Shown here in pieces: positions 33,864 to 44,313 of a DNA stretch of 64,000 nt. Position numbers and translations under genes: made by a program. How positions within the stretch are numbered: position 1 is the first letter of the stretch; every line of letters begins with the position of its first letter. The notes beneath the pieces are model-generated. The model was not told the DNA's origin. It was given only the letters and a program-made list of their open reading frames with translations, and did no database searches. Source of the stretch: Cliona cf. orientalis (Eukaryota > Porifera > Demospongiae > Clionaida > Clionaidae); contig OZ005689.1 in NCBI GenBank assembly GCA_963930775.1, positions 29,899,079 to 29,963,078 on the forward strand. Reading direction: 5' to 3'.

Positions 33864-36329
33864 CATTCACTGAATCAGAGCCTGGCCGTGATACAAGACA
33901 AAACTCACCTAACACTTTAGAGGCACCGCCTTCTTCACTTTTATTCATCCATCAAAATGCGTGGCAACAGCAGCTCCTAATCAAGTACGGAAATACAATT
34001 TCACTATTGGATGCTACATACAAGACAACTAAATATGAACTCCCACTGTTTTTTCTATCGGTGAAGACAAATGTAGGATACTCTGTGGTTGCAGAATTTG
34101 TTATTCAGTCTGAGACTGCCCCTCAAATTAGTGAAGCACTAAATATCTTATCACAGTGGAATCCCACATGGAAACCCAAGTTTTTTATGACCGACTACTG
34201 CGACGCAGAGATGTCAGCTATTGCGGAGGTTTTCCCAGAATGTAAAACTTATCTTTGTGACTTTCACAGGGAGCAGTGCTGGGAGAGGTGGGTGAAAGAC
34301 AGAAAGCACGGATTTTTACAGGTAGAGGCAGAAGGGTTGCTCACTTTATTGAGAAAATGTGCACATGCCCAACCATCCAGTGATGGGATTGCTGTTGATC
34401 ATGGCTACCAACAGCAAGTTCGACTCCTAAAACAATCCTATATTTGGGGAAAAACTCAACAGGTTAGGGAATGGTTACAAACCAAGTGGCTGCTAATCCC
34501 TCAGGTAAGTTGTACCTCTACACAACCCCTCTAACTAGCATACGGTACTATGTGTGTGTGTCTGGATTAACAGTATTAACACAGTACAAGGCTGTACTGT
34601 AAACCCACAAACACTACCATCCTTGTAGTGGCTTGTTGTAATGTTTACTGTATAATTATGTAAATTGTACAAGTGTTGCATGCATGTGCACACTGCTATG
34701 GGATACAATAAACCACAAGTATGCATTTATTACAGAAATGGGCTAGAGCATACAGAGATGGATCGTACCATGCTGCAGTGAATACAAATAATGGAGCAGA
34801 GTCCCTAAACAAGGTGCTAAATAAAGTACAGTTTCCTTCCAAGAAAGAAATCCTTGACACTATCAAAAACAATTTCACTGCTTATCGACGATTTTCTACC
34901 AATAAGCCAACAGAAGTACTTATTCCAGAATTATTAACAATCAAGCCAATACATATCGTACAAAGGCTTTTGTGCCTGATTACTTGTGTGGACGACCTCG
35001 CAGTACAATACTACACTGCTTGGAGCGAAAAACGAAGGCACTCAAGTATTCTCTGAGTGATACAAATGCAATAGACTTGGAAAACGGGAAGTTTACAGTA
35101 AAAGGCACAAAGAATAAGACACATACCATTGATTTTGGATCAACAAATGCAGAACACATGCCTTCCTGCACTTGTCAAGATTGGACTCAATGGCACATGC
35201 CTTGTAAACATTTTTTTTGCGATTTTCAACCTCTATCCTGAATGGGGTTGGCATCAACTACCAAACGAGTACTTGAACAGTGCTTACCTCAGTACTGACA
35301 CTGATGCTCTTCAAAGCAATTTCTCCCTTGCACAACCAGAGGATCCTTTCAGCACTCAAGAACTACCTGAGGAAGACAATAGCACTACTAGCCCAGTGGT
35401 TGATAAAATACCAACACATAAGGTATTATAATAAGCATGACAGTAATACCATAGATTATTGACTACATTGCACTCCAGACACTGATAAGCTCTCTCAAAC
35501 AAGGAGAAAGGGCTAGAACAAATCTAAGAGTGTTGGAAACCCTCACATACAGCTGTATAAACCCCGGTGATTTGCACGAGCTTTCAGTAAAGCTAGACAA
35601 TCTTGCTAAAGAATTTCGATCAAAGTTACCACGGTCAGAGGGACTGGTATTACAGCCAAATGCAAGCAGAGCAGCCAGACGAAGAGCTCAACAGGTTAGT
35701 AAAAAGTACAAAGCACTACCCTTGAAAACAAGGCGTGGAAGAGTATGTACAGACTGGAAAGTCAGAAATCGTGTGGGTGCAAAAGTGGACCGGCTAAAGA
35801 AGGTAACAATTATTGGATCGAATAAATAAAATTCTTGACCCCCCCCCCCCCCACTATCATGTAGGCAGCAGGAGTGTTTCTGAAGCAGAGCTTTTCATGC
35901 AGTAATACCGTAACTTCCGCACATTTAAACCAAGCGAAGAAGCCATCCATGGGAAACGAGTTACTAGTGGATACTTCAACGAGTGGCTCACACACAATTA
36001 AATCTCAAAAAGCTGGTAAGTCGGGCACAAAATTAGCATCAGCTTCTATATTACACATTTACAGGAAAGAAGAGAAAGCGATGTGGTTTGTGTTCAGCTT
36101 GCTCTCTTGAAAACTGTGGGCATTGCTCATCATGCAAAGATATGCCAAAATTTGGGGGGCCGACATGCAAAAAGCAGTGCTGTGAACTAAGGAGATGTCT
36201 TGTCGCTGATGTTAACCTCTCAAAGGAGTGCAAATAAAATTTGCTTGTGCATGTTAAGCATGCTTATATAGGATCTAGGAGCAATTTGTCTATAATATAA
36301 ATCTCTCTCTCTCTTTGTCTCTCTTAAGG

Positions 36330-36950
36330 TATCTTCTCAATCCAAACAAGCAAATGAAGGTATAGGCACCAAGAAATTTCTTGAAAATCAAGCTAGATAG
36401 ATAGTGCCAATGCTACCAGATGGAAACTGTCTGTTCAGATCTGTAGCTCATCAACTTGTTGGGGATGCTGAACAGCATGATCAACTACGCCAAGCTACAG
36501 TTGCTTTCGCTGCTCAAAATAAAGAGGCACTGAAGGGATATTTACCCCAGGAAGAGGGAACTGAAAGTTCTTCATTACAGGATCATTTACAACGAATGTG
36601 CAAAGTAGGATGCTGGGGGACCCACTGTGAATTGAGAGCGATGGCCTCAATGCTACAAGTACCCATTTATGTTCTAACAGACTCACTTGTTCCTGGTGAG
36701 TGTAGATGGACCCGGTTTGACCCATGGCTTTCTCCTGGAGACGACACTACAGCTCTGAGTCCGAGCGATGAAAGTTGCACAACATCTTGGATAGCAGGAG
36801 TCCTTCAGGGTGGTCTACTACCACAGTGGATGTAAATATGCCACTCCAACGCGGTACACTATGACAGCATAGAGTTTAAGGGTCCAGGTCCTCACTCACC
36901 ACCATGTCTTTCCGAGAGTTCTGTTCCTGCTATTGTTGTCCTCGAATAGT
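36330..36950 (+). pseudogene. OTU-family cysteine protease domain, interrupted by stops
   Basis: After a CTCTTAAG acceptor-like site the frame reads VSSQSKQANEGIGTKKFLEN, a TAG (about 36397), then VPMLPDGNCLFRSVAHQLVG with the OTU catalytic Asp/Cys (DGNC), LQRMCKVGCWGTHCELRAMA, and after a TAA at 36833 the block NAVHYDSIEFKGPG, where HYD supplies the catalytic His. All three catalytic residues exist but the TAA removes the His. OTU proteases remove ubiquitin; several transposon groups carry one. It lies 90 bp after the MULE gene stop and may be a second ORF of the same element. Confidence 0.75.
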
Positions 36951-37480
36951 CTTAGCACTTATTATCGTGCAGTCTTTTTCCTTTTTTGTTTACATATCTT
37001 TGTGTATTGTGTATATGTGCCAATAATATTGTTGAACAGGATGTCACGTGGTGTAATAATTACTTCGGTTCACCAGATGGAGTGAATAAAGCGCCTCCCT
37101 ATATCTTCTCCTTAAGACCAGGACTGCTGTACTGGCGCTCTCTGTGGCCATCTTTCCCAGCAAATTCAGTATGGCGCTAACCACGTGGTGTAATACAGAG
37201 CGTATACGGAAACATTGAACGTTGAGCTATGTACGTACAAAACACTCCGTTTCTTGAAAAATTGTGAACTGAGGCACGGGTGACCCGTGTACAAATTTTT
37301 GGCCATAACTCGGCTTAGGAAGCTTTTTAGAGCCTGGCTCTTTGACCATTGAACTCTACAGTAAATTCTGCATCGATCTGTACCCAAAACGCGATTTTTA
37401 TGAAATCGCGAGTGGTCAGGTTTTCCATAGCAGGTCACATATACTTGTCAAGGATCCTAGTATTTCTATGCTAGTTATAT
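36951..37480. other. intergenic, no gene recognised
   Basis: Two near-identical CACGTGGTGTAATA motifs (37045 and 37183) suggest a small repeat or target-site footprint of about 140 bp. No gene. Confidence 0.35.
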
Positions 37481-37846
37481 GTGACTGGATTCCCTCCGTA
37501 TGGGATTTTTTCGGAAAATTGAGTTTTTTGCATGGTTGATAAGCTCTAGCATACCTGCGTTCAAGTCTTAGGCCGATCGTGCGCTTCGTTGTTGAGATAC
37601 AGCGCTTTGTTTGCCATCGCGCCACACCCCCAATAATCGAGAAATTACGGTCTAAAGGCGTTGCTATGCACGCATATGGCGTTTCTGCATACTACGCTTA
37701 ACCCAGAAATCAACTAAATGGACCTGGGCAGAGCCGTTCGAATGTATATGACAAAATCTGGACTTTGACAAATTTTGACCTAAGCTACTAAAAATGCACA
37801 TTGCGCGAATCACGCGCGGATGGAGGGTTTTCCCAAATCCGGTTAC
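37481..37846 (+). mobile_element. MITE family M1, copy C (internally deleted)
   Basis: Both ends are present (GTGACTGGATTCCCTCCG, AAATCCGGTTAC) but about 300 bp of interior is missing after GAGCCGTTCGAA. Flanks ATAT and ATAA are a 3/4 match to a 4-bp duplication. Confidence 0.9.
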
Positions 37847-37884
37847 ATAATTATTGTCCTGTGCATGTATGAATCTGCTCAATG

Positions 37885-39120
37885 TAATTAATACAAGTAT
37901 AAAAACAATTGAATAAAATCGAAGGATGAAGTAGGGATGGCAGGATCAAAAAGTACACAAATAAGATTTGTAAGGGATAATCGCATCTACTATACATCCC
38001 TACACTTGCTTTTCTTTATTATTACGCACTTATTAATGTCAACATACTTGTCGAGTGGAGTATGTTGAAGACATTCAGGTTATTCCTAGTTATCACAATG
38101 GTGGGATGGTCAATTTGATTCAATCATGCATTATTACTGGTCATTTTTGCGTACCTCAACTTGAAAGCAAGCGTAGGGATGTATAGTAGATGCGATTATC
38201 CCATGCAAATCTTGTTTGTGTACTTTTTGATCCCGCCATCCCTACTTCATCCTTCAATTTTATTCAATTGTTTTTATACTTGTTCCTGTTCTTTTTTTAT
38301 TGCACATAGTGCATTTTATCCATCTTACATGGCTTGCTCACAACTACTTAAGTGGACGATGGGAGGTCTTGATTTCAACTCGAGGTAGTCAGAGTGCACT
38401 CAGTTTTTACTACAGCTGACTTGGCAAATCATTTGCTCCACCCATTCAATTAACGCAGTAAGACCTGCCCACTAATCATCTGCATACAGTACTCTGCATA
38501 GCACTAGAGCTCTGTACTTTATCTCTTTCACTAACAAAAGGTGCTGTAACTACCCTAGCGGGCATGATCATGTAAAATTTCATAGCCTCAGAGGTAGGTG
38601 TCTATTTTATTTAGACACCTATAAATCAATCTGATTGGTCAGAATGTTACAACCATGGTACAAGATCTGTAAGTTACCTCTCCTCGAGCCTTGCGCCTTC
38701 AAGAGTCGCTGCCGTTTATGATAGAGTGTGTGATCTTTCCAGCGGAGCATTAGCGCGGCACGCGCTAGCGAGTAGCTCGCCTATGCCTAGCGCCTTACCG
38801 CTCCTCGAGCCTTGCGCCTTCTTATCCATGATCGATCCAGCGCACTGCTGCATGCGTTAGTAGCGAGTAGCTAGCTCGCCATGAGGAGTGCTCGAGCTCG
38901 CCTGGGGGAAGGGGCGCTATCACATGACTTCACCATGGCAACACATTATGAGCATGCGCATTATATCACAAAATGGCGTATCAGACACACCCAATTATCA
39001 ATGCGCCGTACACACCCACTATTACATAACTGTCGAGATAATGCCGAACTTGCGTGCCACTGCACTGCGCGCTACAAAATGGAGGGGATGTATACTCAAA
39101 CTAAGATGAGCGATTAAGGC
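37885..39120. repeat. repeat family R3: inverted pair and long copy
   Basis: 37885-38015 and 38163-38290 are inverted copies of the same R3 block (AACAATTGAATAAAAT..CATCCCTAC). From 38163 to about 39110 the sequence matches 57472-58240 in order and orientation, including CACATGACTTCACCATGGCA, TCACAAAATGGCGTATCAGA and GCGTGCCACTGCACTGCG blocks. No coding frame is shared between the copies. Confidence 0.8.
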
Positions 39121-39128
39121 ATTCTTGA

Positions 39129-39201
39129 GCTAGCCTAGCCTCGTCCCCAGGCTCTCTTGGAGGAGGGGAAAAGAGAGCCTGGGGACGAGGCTAGAGCTAG
39201 C
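39129..39201. other. long hairpin, 30-bp arms
   Basis: GCTAGCCTAGCCTCGTCCCC followed by AGGCTCTCTT pairs with its inverse at 39171-39201 with one small bulge, around a 12-nt purine-rich loop. It looks like a minimal foldback element or a structured RNA. Confidence 0.85.
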
Positions 39202-39589
39202 CATGATAATGAAAAAGAAAGAAAGAAAGATTGAGAAATGGCCATTTTTTTGAACATCTGGTTCTGGCATATACAATTGATTTGATGAATGATCTTGGTC
39301 TTGTTAGATAAATAATTTGCTGGAGATTCTGATTTTCACACTTAGAAATTTCACAAAATTACCTATTTTGAGATATTTGGATATTTGTAATGTATTACAT
39401 ATATGGCATATCCGGGCCATCCCTACTTATAGAGTCTACCGACTCTATGATTATATTTCTCAGTTTCGAAGCAATTTTCATCAACATGCACATTATTCAA
39501 TGGAAAATGAAATGATCTTCCTGACATTGACAATATCGAAATTCAGGTCCATCTCCATTGCTAGGAATGTTGAATCCAGATTCATCCCA

Positions 39590-40250
39590 AGATTGTCATC
39601 ACGTTTGATATTGGGAAATAGCTAACTCCAGATTGAGAAATAGCTAAATCCAGATCCATCCCAAGGTTGGAATCTATACATCCCAACTAGTATGTCCTAC
39701 ATTGGGAAATAGCTAAATCCAGATCCATCCCAAGATTGTAATCTGTATATCCCAATATGCCGACATTGGGAAATAGCAAAATCCAGATCCATCCCAAGAT
39801 TGCAATCTGTACATCCCAATATGCCGACATTGGGAAATAACTAAATCCAAGGTTGGAATCTGTACATCCCAATATGCCGACATTGGGAAATAGCTAAATC
39901 CAAGGTTGGAATGTGTACATCCCAATACGCCGTCATCAGGAAATAGCTAAATCCAGATCCATCCCAAGGTTGGAATCTATACATCCCAATATACCGTCAT
40001 CGTGAAATAGCTAAATTCAGATCCATCTCAAAGTTAGAAATTTCATCATCACAATAATATAGATATCCCAAGGTTGAAATCAAAACATCCCAATACATGA
40101 TAACATCGGTAAATAGCTAAATCCAGATACATCCCAAGGTTGGGAATCAAAACAATACTTTGGGAAACAGATAAATCCCAAAGTAGAAATCAATCACTAT
40201 GATGTTGGGAAAGGGTAGAATCACGGGATAAAGAACATGGTATGGATACT
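39590..40250. repeat. satellite of 60-70 bp units (TTGGGAAATAGCTAAATCCAG)
   Basis: About ten units, each ATTGGGAAATAGCTAAATCC, AGATCCATCCCAAGRTTG and a TACATCCCAATATGCCG part. Some units lack the middle block. Divergence rises towards 40.2 kb. Confidence 0.9.
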
Positions 40251-40312
40251 GGGAATGATCTTGGAATTTCAGTAAATCACAAGAAGGGGAATTGTTCTAC
40301 TACAAATCACAT

Positions 40313-40991
40313 GTGACTGGATTTGGGAAAACCCTCCGTATGGGTTCCGCGCGCGATTCGCGCAATGCGCATTTTTAGTAGCTCAGGTCGAAATTTGTCG
40401 AAGTCCAGATTTTCTCATATACATGTTCAACAACCCTTCTAACTGTTCCCATCTTCTACGGAGGCTAGTTGTGCTATACGAAGGCGAAATAAGCCTTCAT
40501 TTTGACCCACCTAGTTGGCACGGCCACCGTACCCGGAGCCCGTTGCTATGGGTGCTAATTAGAATTTTCTACCTAGATACAGCTACATTCTTCCAACTAC
40601 TGTACATTCGCTCACCTTTTTAGCTTCTTGGGCATCTAAGAACAATTGGCTGTCGTTGTCAACAACGAAATTCAACTCTTGCTCGATATTTACAACATGT
40701 ACGTTCATTTCAAACGGCTCCGCCCAGGTCCATTTAATTGATTTCCGGGTCACGCGTAGGCGTAGTATGCTGAAACACAATACGCATGCATAGCAACGCC
40801 TTTAGACCGTAATTTCTCGATTATTGGGGGTATGGCGCGATCGCAAACAAAGCGCTGTATCTCCACAACGAAACGTGCGATCAGCCTAAGACTCGAACGC
40901 GGGTTAGCTCTATGCTAGAGCTTATCAACCGTGCATCAAACTCAATTTTCTGAAAAAATCCCATACGGAGGGTTTTCCCAAATCCGGTCAC
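40313..40991 (-). mobile_element. MITE family M1, copy D (679 bp, inverted)
   Basis: Full-length copy in reverse orientation relative to copy A; same ends, flanked by ACAT and ATAT. The internal MNV..IEQELNFVVDND frame is open here too, with a short insertion. Confidence 0.9.
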
Positions 40992-41057
40992 ATATTGGGA
41001 AATAGAATTTTCCCAATGTCATTCCCAATATTGTATTTTCGATATTTTTCCCTGTGA

Positions 41058-41494
41058 TATGGGCGCTACTTGGAATTCCCACCAGTGGACTTTCGAGATA
41101 CAGCCAGATTCATGGAACTACTGTAAGTTTTAGCTCACCTTTTAAGCTTCTTGAGCATTGAAGAACAATCGGCTGTCGTTTTGAATAAAATTTGACCCTT
41201 GCTTGATCTTTACGTTCGTTTCGAACTGCCCCGCCCAGGGCCATTTAATTGATTTCCGGTTCACACGTATTATGTGGAAACGCTATATGCGTGCATAGCA
41301 ACGTCTTTAGATTGTAATTTCTCGATTATTGGGGGTGTGGCGCGATCGCAAACAAAGTGCTCTATTTCCACAATGAAGTGCGCAATCAGCCTATGACTTA
41401 ACGCAGGTTTGCTCTGTGGTAGTGCTTATCAATCATACATCAAATTCAGTTTTCAGAAAAATCCCATACGGAGGGTTTTCCCAAATCCGGTCAC
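41058..41494 (-). mobile_element. MITE family M1, copy E (truncated, inverted)
   Basis: Only the part from ATGGGCGCTACTTGGAATTC to the CCGGTCAC end remains. More diverged than copy D, 70 bp away, so an older insertion. Confidence 0.85.
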
Positions 41495-41533
41495 ATTTGG
41501 TGCTCTATGTACAAGAAATGATCAGAAATAGTT

Positions 41534-42222
41534 TTGGATCTTCCAAGTGTTCTATCATACATCCAATCTAAATCTACTGAGGTGATTGATCATGACTTAT
41601 TGAGTATGATTAATTTTGCAACCGTTATAATAGCTGCTATACTGTCTCCTAATTATTTATCACAGAATTGGAGCATTGAACGCATCTGGCCAGAAGTAAA
41701 CCAGCGTGTAAATTACCCCATTAAGAGGATTATTAAGATGGAAGAAAATGGCATAATAGATATGGATGTGCCTACCACTAAATTCTGTTAACGTTGCAAC
41801 TGTTGGTATTCAGGCATTCGTTCAAGCATGGAATTGTCACTCATTGCCAGGTAATTACAATTGATAAAGTTGGGAGTGATTAAATTCCCGTGGCTGATCA
41901 ATTGGGACTCAATGTATACCCAAAATTAGTAATTATTATTATGTCAATGTACATGCAGACGGTGGAAATCCTAATGATAGGGCACTACAAAGAATGGGAG
42001 TCACACCAATCCCTGTAGGAGTACTGCCACATGGTGATGTTGCCAGGCAACAATATATAGATTAAGAAGGATCCATAACACAGTTTGGAACCTTTGGTAT
42101 TGATCCCCTATGGAGTAGGGCTGATCTTGTCATCAGATGGGATGCACTGTTTAAAATGCAGAATCCATCATTTGATGTATTTTCCAATGTTGTTAGTGGC
42201 AATGGAAATTTATTACAGGGTC
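41534..42222 (+). pseudogene. integrase-core (rve-like) domain protein remnant, two exons
   Basis: 41534-41852 reads NWSIERIWPEVNQRVNYPIK, then after a one-base shift NVATVGIQAFVQAWNCHSLPG before a GTAATT donor. About 41959-42222 reads GGNPNDRALQRMGVTPIPVG, a TAA, FGTFGIDPLWSRADLVIR and FDVFSNVVSGNGNLLQ. This order is that of the integrase-core proteins abundant in invertebrate genomes (RIW..VN.RVNYPIK, AWN.H..PG, YPDF..VF..V). The N-terminal two thirds, including the first catalytic Asp, are absent. Confidence 0.65.
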
Positions 42223-42526
42223 AGTGGTGGATCTAGGATTTCTTGAAGAGGGGTTCTGTTATACTCTTGCGTACAAAATTATAGAAACCACGCCCATTTT
42301 TGATCGTTTGAGAGTAACTACCACTAGTTACTAACCCAACCAGTTCAAGTGATCGATTTTTGAATGAATTTTCTGCTGAAGCATGCTAAGGTGAGCCACA
42401 ACAGCAGGTTTCTTAGTTCTGTAGCCTGAAAGGGGGGTGGGTTCCAGTTCAGTACTTCTTAGTACTAGGTGCAGCCCAAAGAGGGGTTCGATCGAAACCT
42501 CCGAAACCCCCCTAAATCTGCCACTG
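42223..42526. mobile_element. hAT-type MITE (CAGTGGTGGATCTAGG ends)
   Basis: CAGTGGTGGATCTAGGATTT at the left and the inverse CCTAAATCTGCCACTG at the right. CAGTGG..CCACTG ends fit hAT MITEs. No clear 8-bp duplication. It abuts the integrase remnant. Confidence 0.7.
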
Positions 42527-42868
42527 AGGATTGCATACTAAAATTTATTTGTTACTAACAAATCTTGAGCAACTTCTGTGAACATGACATTAAATCAAAG
42601 TCGAATGTAAAGTTTCAATTAATTTGAATAGCCCACGTGAGACAAAAATCTGTGCATGTGCCTACATTGGTGGGTGTGTGTGATCTGTTACTCCTTTTCA
42701 ATCTACATGTCTTTTTCATGGTGAAGAACGATTCGTTGTCTCTTCGACTGAGACGAGGATTGCCACCCAAGGGAATATAAGATTCAACATCTGCCCCCAG
42801 TCCCTCTATCTAGTTGGAAGCAACGGAACGGTGGCGACGCCTGAAGAAGGTGACTTCGAACCTACAGT

Positions 42869-43279
42869 ATGAGCCAGGATACTGAGTGGACAGTCAGCAG
42901 AGATTCTTCGAAGCCAACTGGTAGTCATTCAGTGACCAATTTCCCCTCTGGTTCTGCCAACTCCCCCTATGCATATCAGGGCCAGCAGCCAGAAGCATCT
43001 CAGCCTAGTACATCGAAGTATGCAAAAGCGGGATCAAAAGTGGCCAAATGGAAGCCCTCTCTATCACTCTTTCTGATACGAAACAAACCACCTGGTGTGG
43101 CAAAGCAGGAATGTCAGAGAGGAAAGCCTGGCAAAGGCCACGGTAAGGCGTGGACGAAAACGATTGAAATATATACGTATGATGACAGCATGTATGCAAT
43201 AAGGAAAACACTCAATCTGCCAATAACACTGTCTGAAAAGACTGCATCTGTCAATTGTGTAGCTAAATTGTGTCCCTAG
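42869..43279 (+). CDS. unrecognised 136-residue open frame
   Basis: Starts ATGAGCCAGGATACTGAG and ends TAG. The N-terminal half is Ser/Gln/Pro-rich and disordered in character; the second half is basic (KQECQRGKPGKGHGKAWTKT) followed by IEIYTYDDSMYAIRKTLNLP. Composition is protein-like and unlike simple sequence. It may be the first exon or N-terminus of another element. I do not recognise a domain. Confidence 0.35.
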   Translation: MSQDTEWTVSRDSSKPTGSHSVTNFPSGSANSPYAYQGQQPEASQPSTSKYAKAGSKVAKWKPSLSLFLIRNKPPGVAKQECQRGKPGKGHGKAWTKTIEIYTYDDSMYAIRKTLNLPITLSEKTASVNCVAKLCP

Positions 43280-43396
43280 AGTCGTTTGAAGGCAAGAAGT
43301 TGTTCTTCGGGATTTGGAAAATCTAAAAATTCCGGACAGTGCTGAAACACGAGGTATGTGATTATCATAATTATTAATAAATTGTGATAGGATCTG

Positions 43397-43903
43397 AGAG
43401 AAGGGGGTAATTTCACGCAAAACACTAAATTTTGACATTTTTCAAGTTGCCACCACTCAAAGGTACCAAGAGCCATACATAGGCTTCATTCTTGGTTTGT
43501 AAGCACCACAGCCCTTCTACTAAAGAAATCTAACGTTAGAAAGCCTAGCTATGTTCTTACCTGAAATGGTGGAGCTCCAAAGTGAGGCATAAAACGGCAG
43601 ATTTTCGACCGCGTGCGATACCAGCGATCGCCACGCCCATGCTCGGAAGAAGCCGCCCCACGAGCCACACCCCCCGAGAGAACCGCGGCCAAGAGACAAC
43701 AGGCCACCGCTCAGAGTCAGACGACGGGCTCCTACCACGTCACCGGCTCCACGACAACCGACTCCACACGAAGGACCGCCACCAGCAGTCAAGAGACCTA
43801 CTCCATCCCCAAGAAGAAGCAGGTGGTTAGCATCGACCACGCCCCAAGGAGCGTCGGACACGCCCACCGTAGAACTGACTATTTAAGAACTGTACACTTG
43901 TAG
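43397..43903. other. TIR-family fragment and GC-rich segment of a retroelement
   Basis: 43397-43640 resembles the 29014/44314 TIR family (AAGGGGGTAATTTCACGCAA end; AGGCATAAAACGGCAGATTT). It runs into a GC-rich stretch (43610-43900) with two overlapping open frames of about 80-95 codons rich in Arg/Thr/Ser; neither matches a family I know. The hammerhead-like motif follows directly. Confidence 0.45.
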
Positions 43904-43915
43904 TTCTGCATTTTT

Positions 43916-43958
43916 TGCCCTGAGGAAGACTGCAGTATAGCAGTCGAAACTGTAGGCA
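43916..43958 (+). ncRNA. hammerhead-ribozyme-like motif, well-formed stem II
   Basis: Stem I TGCC (43916-43919) pairs with GGCA (43955-43958). Core CTGAGGA (43920-43926) matches CUGANGA. Stem II GACTGC (43928-43933) and GCAGTC (43940-43945) are perfectly complementary around ATAGTATA-type loop bases. GAAA is at 43946-43949, stem III is the near-palindrome ACTGT (43949-43953), and A43954 fits the cleavage position. As in the motif at 20745 there is one extra A between core and stem II. No Penelope protein is adjacent. Confidence 0.6.
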
Positions 43959-44029
43959 TTATGATGAATTATTTTTCATTGCGAGAAATAATGCGGGATT
44001 GGTGTAACAAGATCTAGCTCGTAGCTATC

Positions 44030-44290
44030 AATAATTCATCAATATCATCCAAATAGTGATGATCAAAATCATCCAACTATGGATGAGTTTTAACATGAAC
44101 TAATATCATCCAAATAGTGACGATCATAATTATCCAACTGTGAATGAATTTAAACGTGCATCAATATCATCCAAATAGTGATGACCAGAATCATCATCCA
44201 ACTGCGGATGAATTTAATATCATCCATGTAAGAATTTTAATCTGTGGCCCATTTTATCCATATTTGGATGTTTTTTAATGGGTCATTTTT
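44030..44290. repeat. tandem repeat, about 61-bp unit (ATATCATCCAAATAGTGATG)
   Basis: Four to five imperfect units combining AATATCATCCAAATAGTGA, GATCA(A/T)AAT.ATCCAACT and GGATGA.TTTAA. The last unit is shortened. Confidence 0.85.
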
Positions 44291-44313
44291 ATCCATGTGT
44301 GAGTGAATTTTTA

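Larger units (their letters stand above)
30165..36237 (+). pseudogene. CARF-like / MULE / SWIM / CXXC transposase gene, interrupted by a hAT element
   Basis: Six exons can be joined: 30165-30371; 30431-31134 continuing at 33869-34504 after the hAT; 34736-35422; 35479-35802; 35865-36015; 36065-36237 (ends TAA). Exon 2 begins with a block like the DNA-binding domain of calcium-responsive transcription factor (FWQHTIENEQIEFNYTPF, CQFGKQYFKEKP, GTRKIGCPAHITVK), then the MULE transposase core (LLDATYKTTKYELPLFFLSV, FMTDYCDAEMSAI, YLCDFHREQCWERW; the Asp, Asp and following acidic positions are visible). Exon 3 holds a SWIM zinc finger (CTCQDWTQWHMPCKHFF). Exon 6 is a zf-CXXC finger (CGLCSACSLENCGHCSSC, then KFGG and CKKQCC). 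CXXC fingers elsewhere bind unmethylated CpG. Damage: A9 run at 30712-30720, a shift near 34945, and a T8 run at about 35210, each moving the frame by one. Phases of exons 1, 4, 5 and 6 agree. Confidence 0.75.

Noticed and set aside
42841-42870. A third hammerhead-like string (CTGAAGAAGG..TTCGAAC)
   Set aside because: GAAC replaces GAAA at the conserved position, and no stem I or III could be formed.
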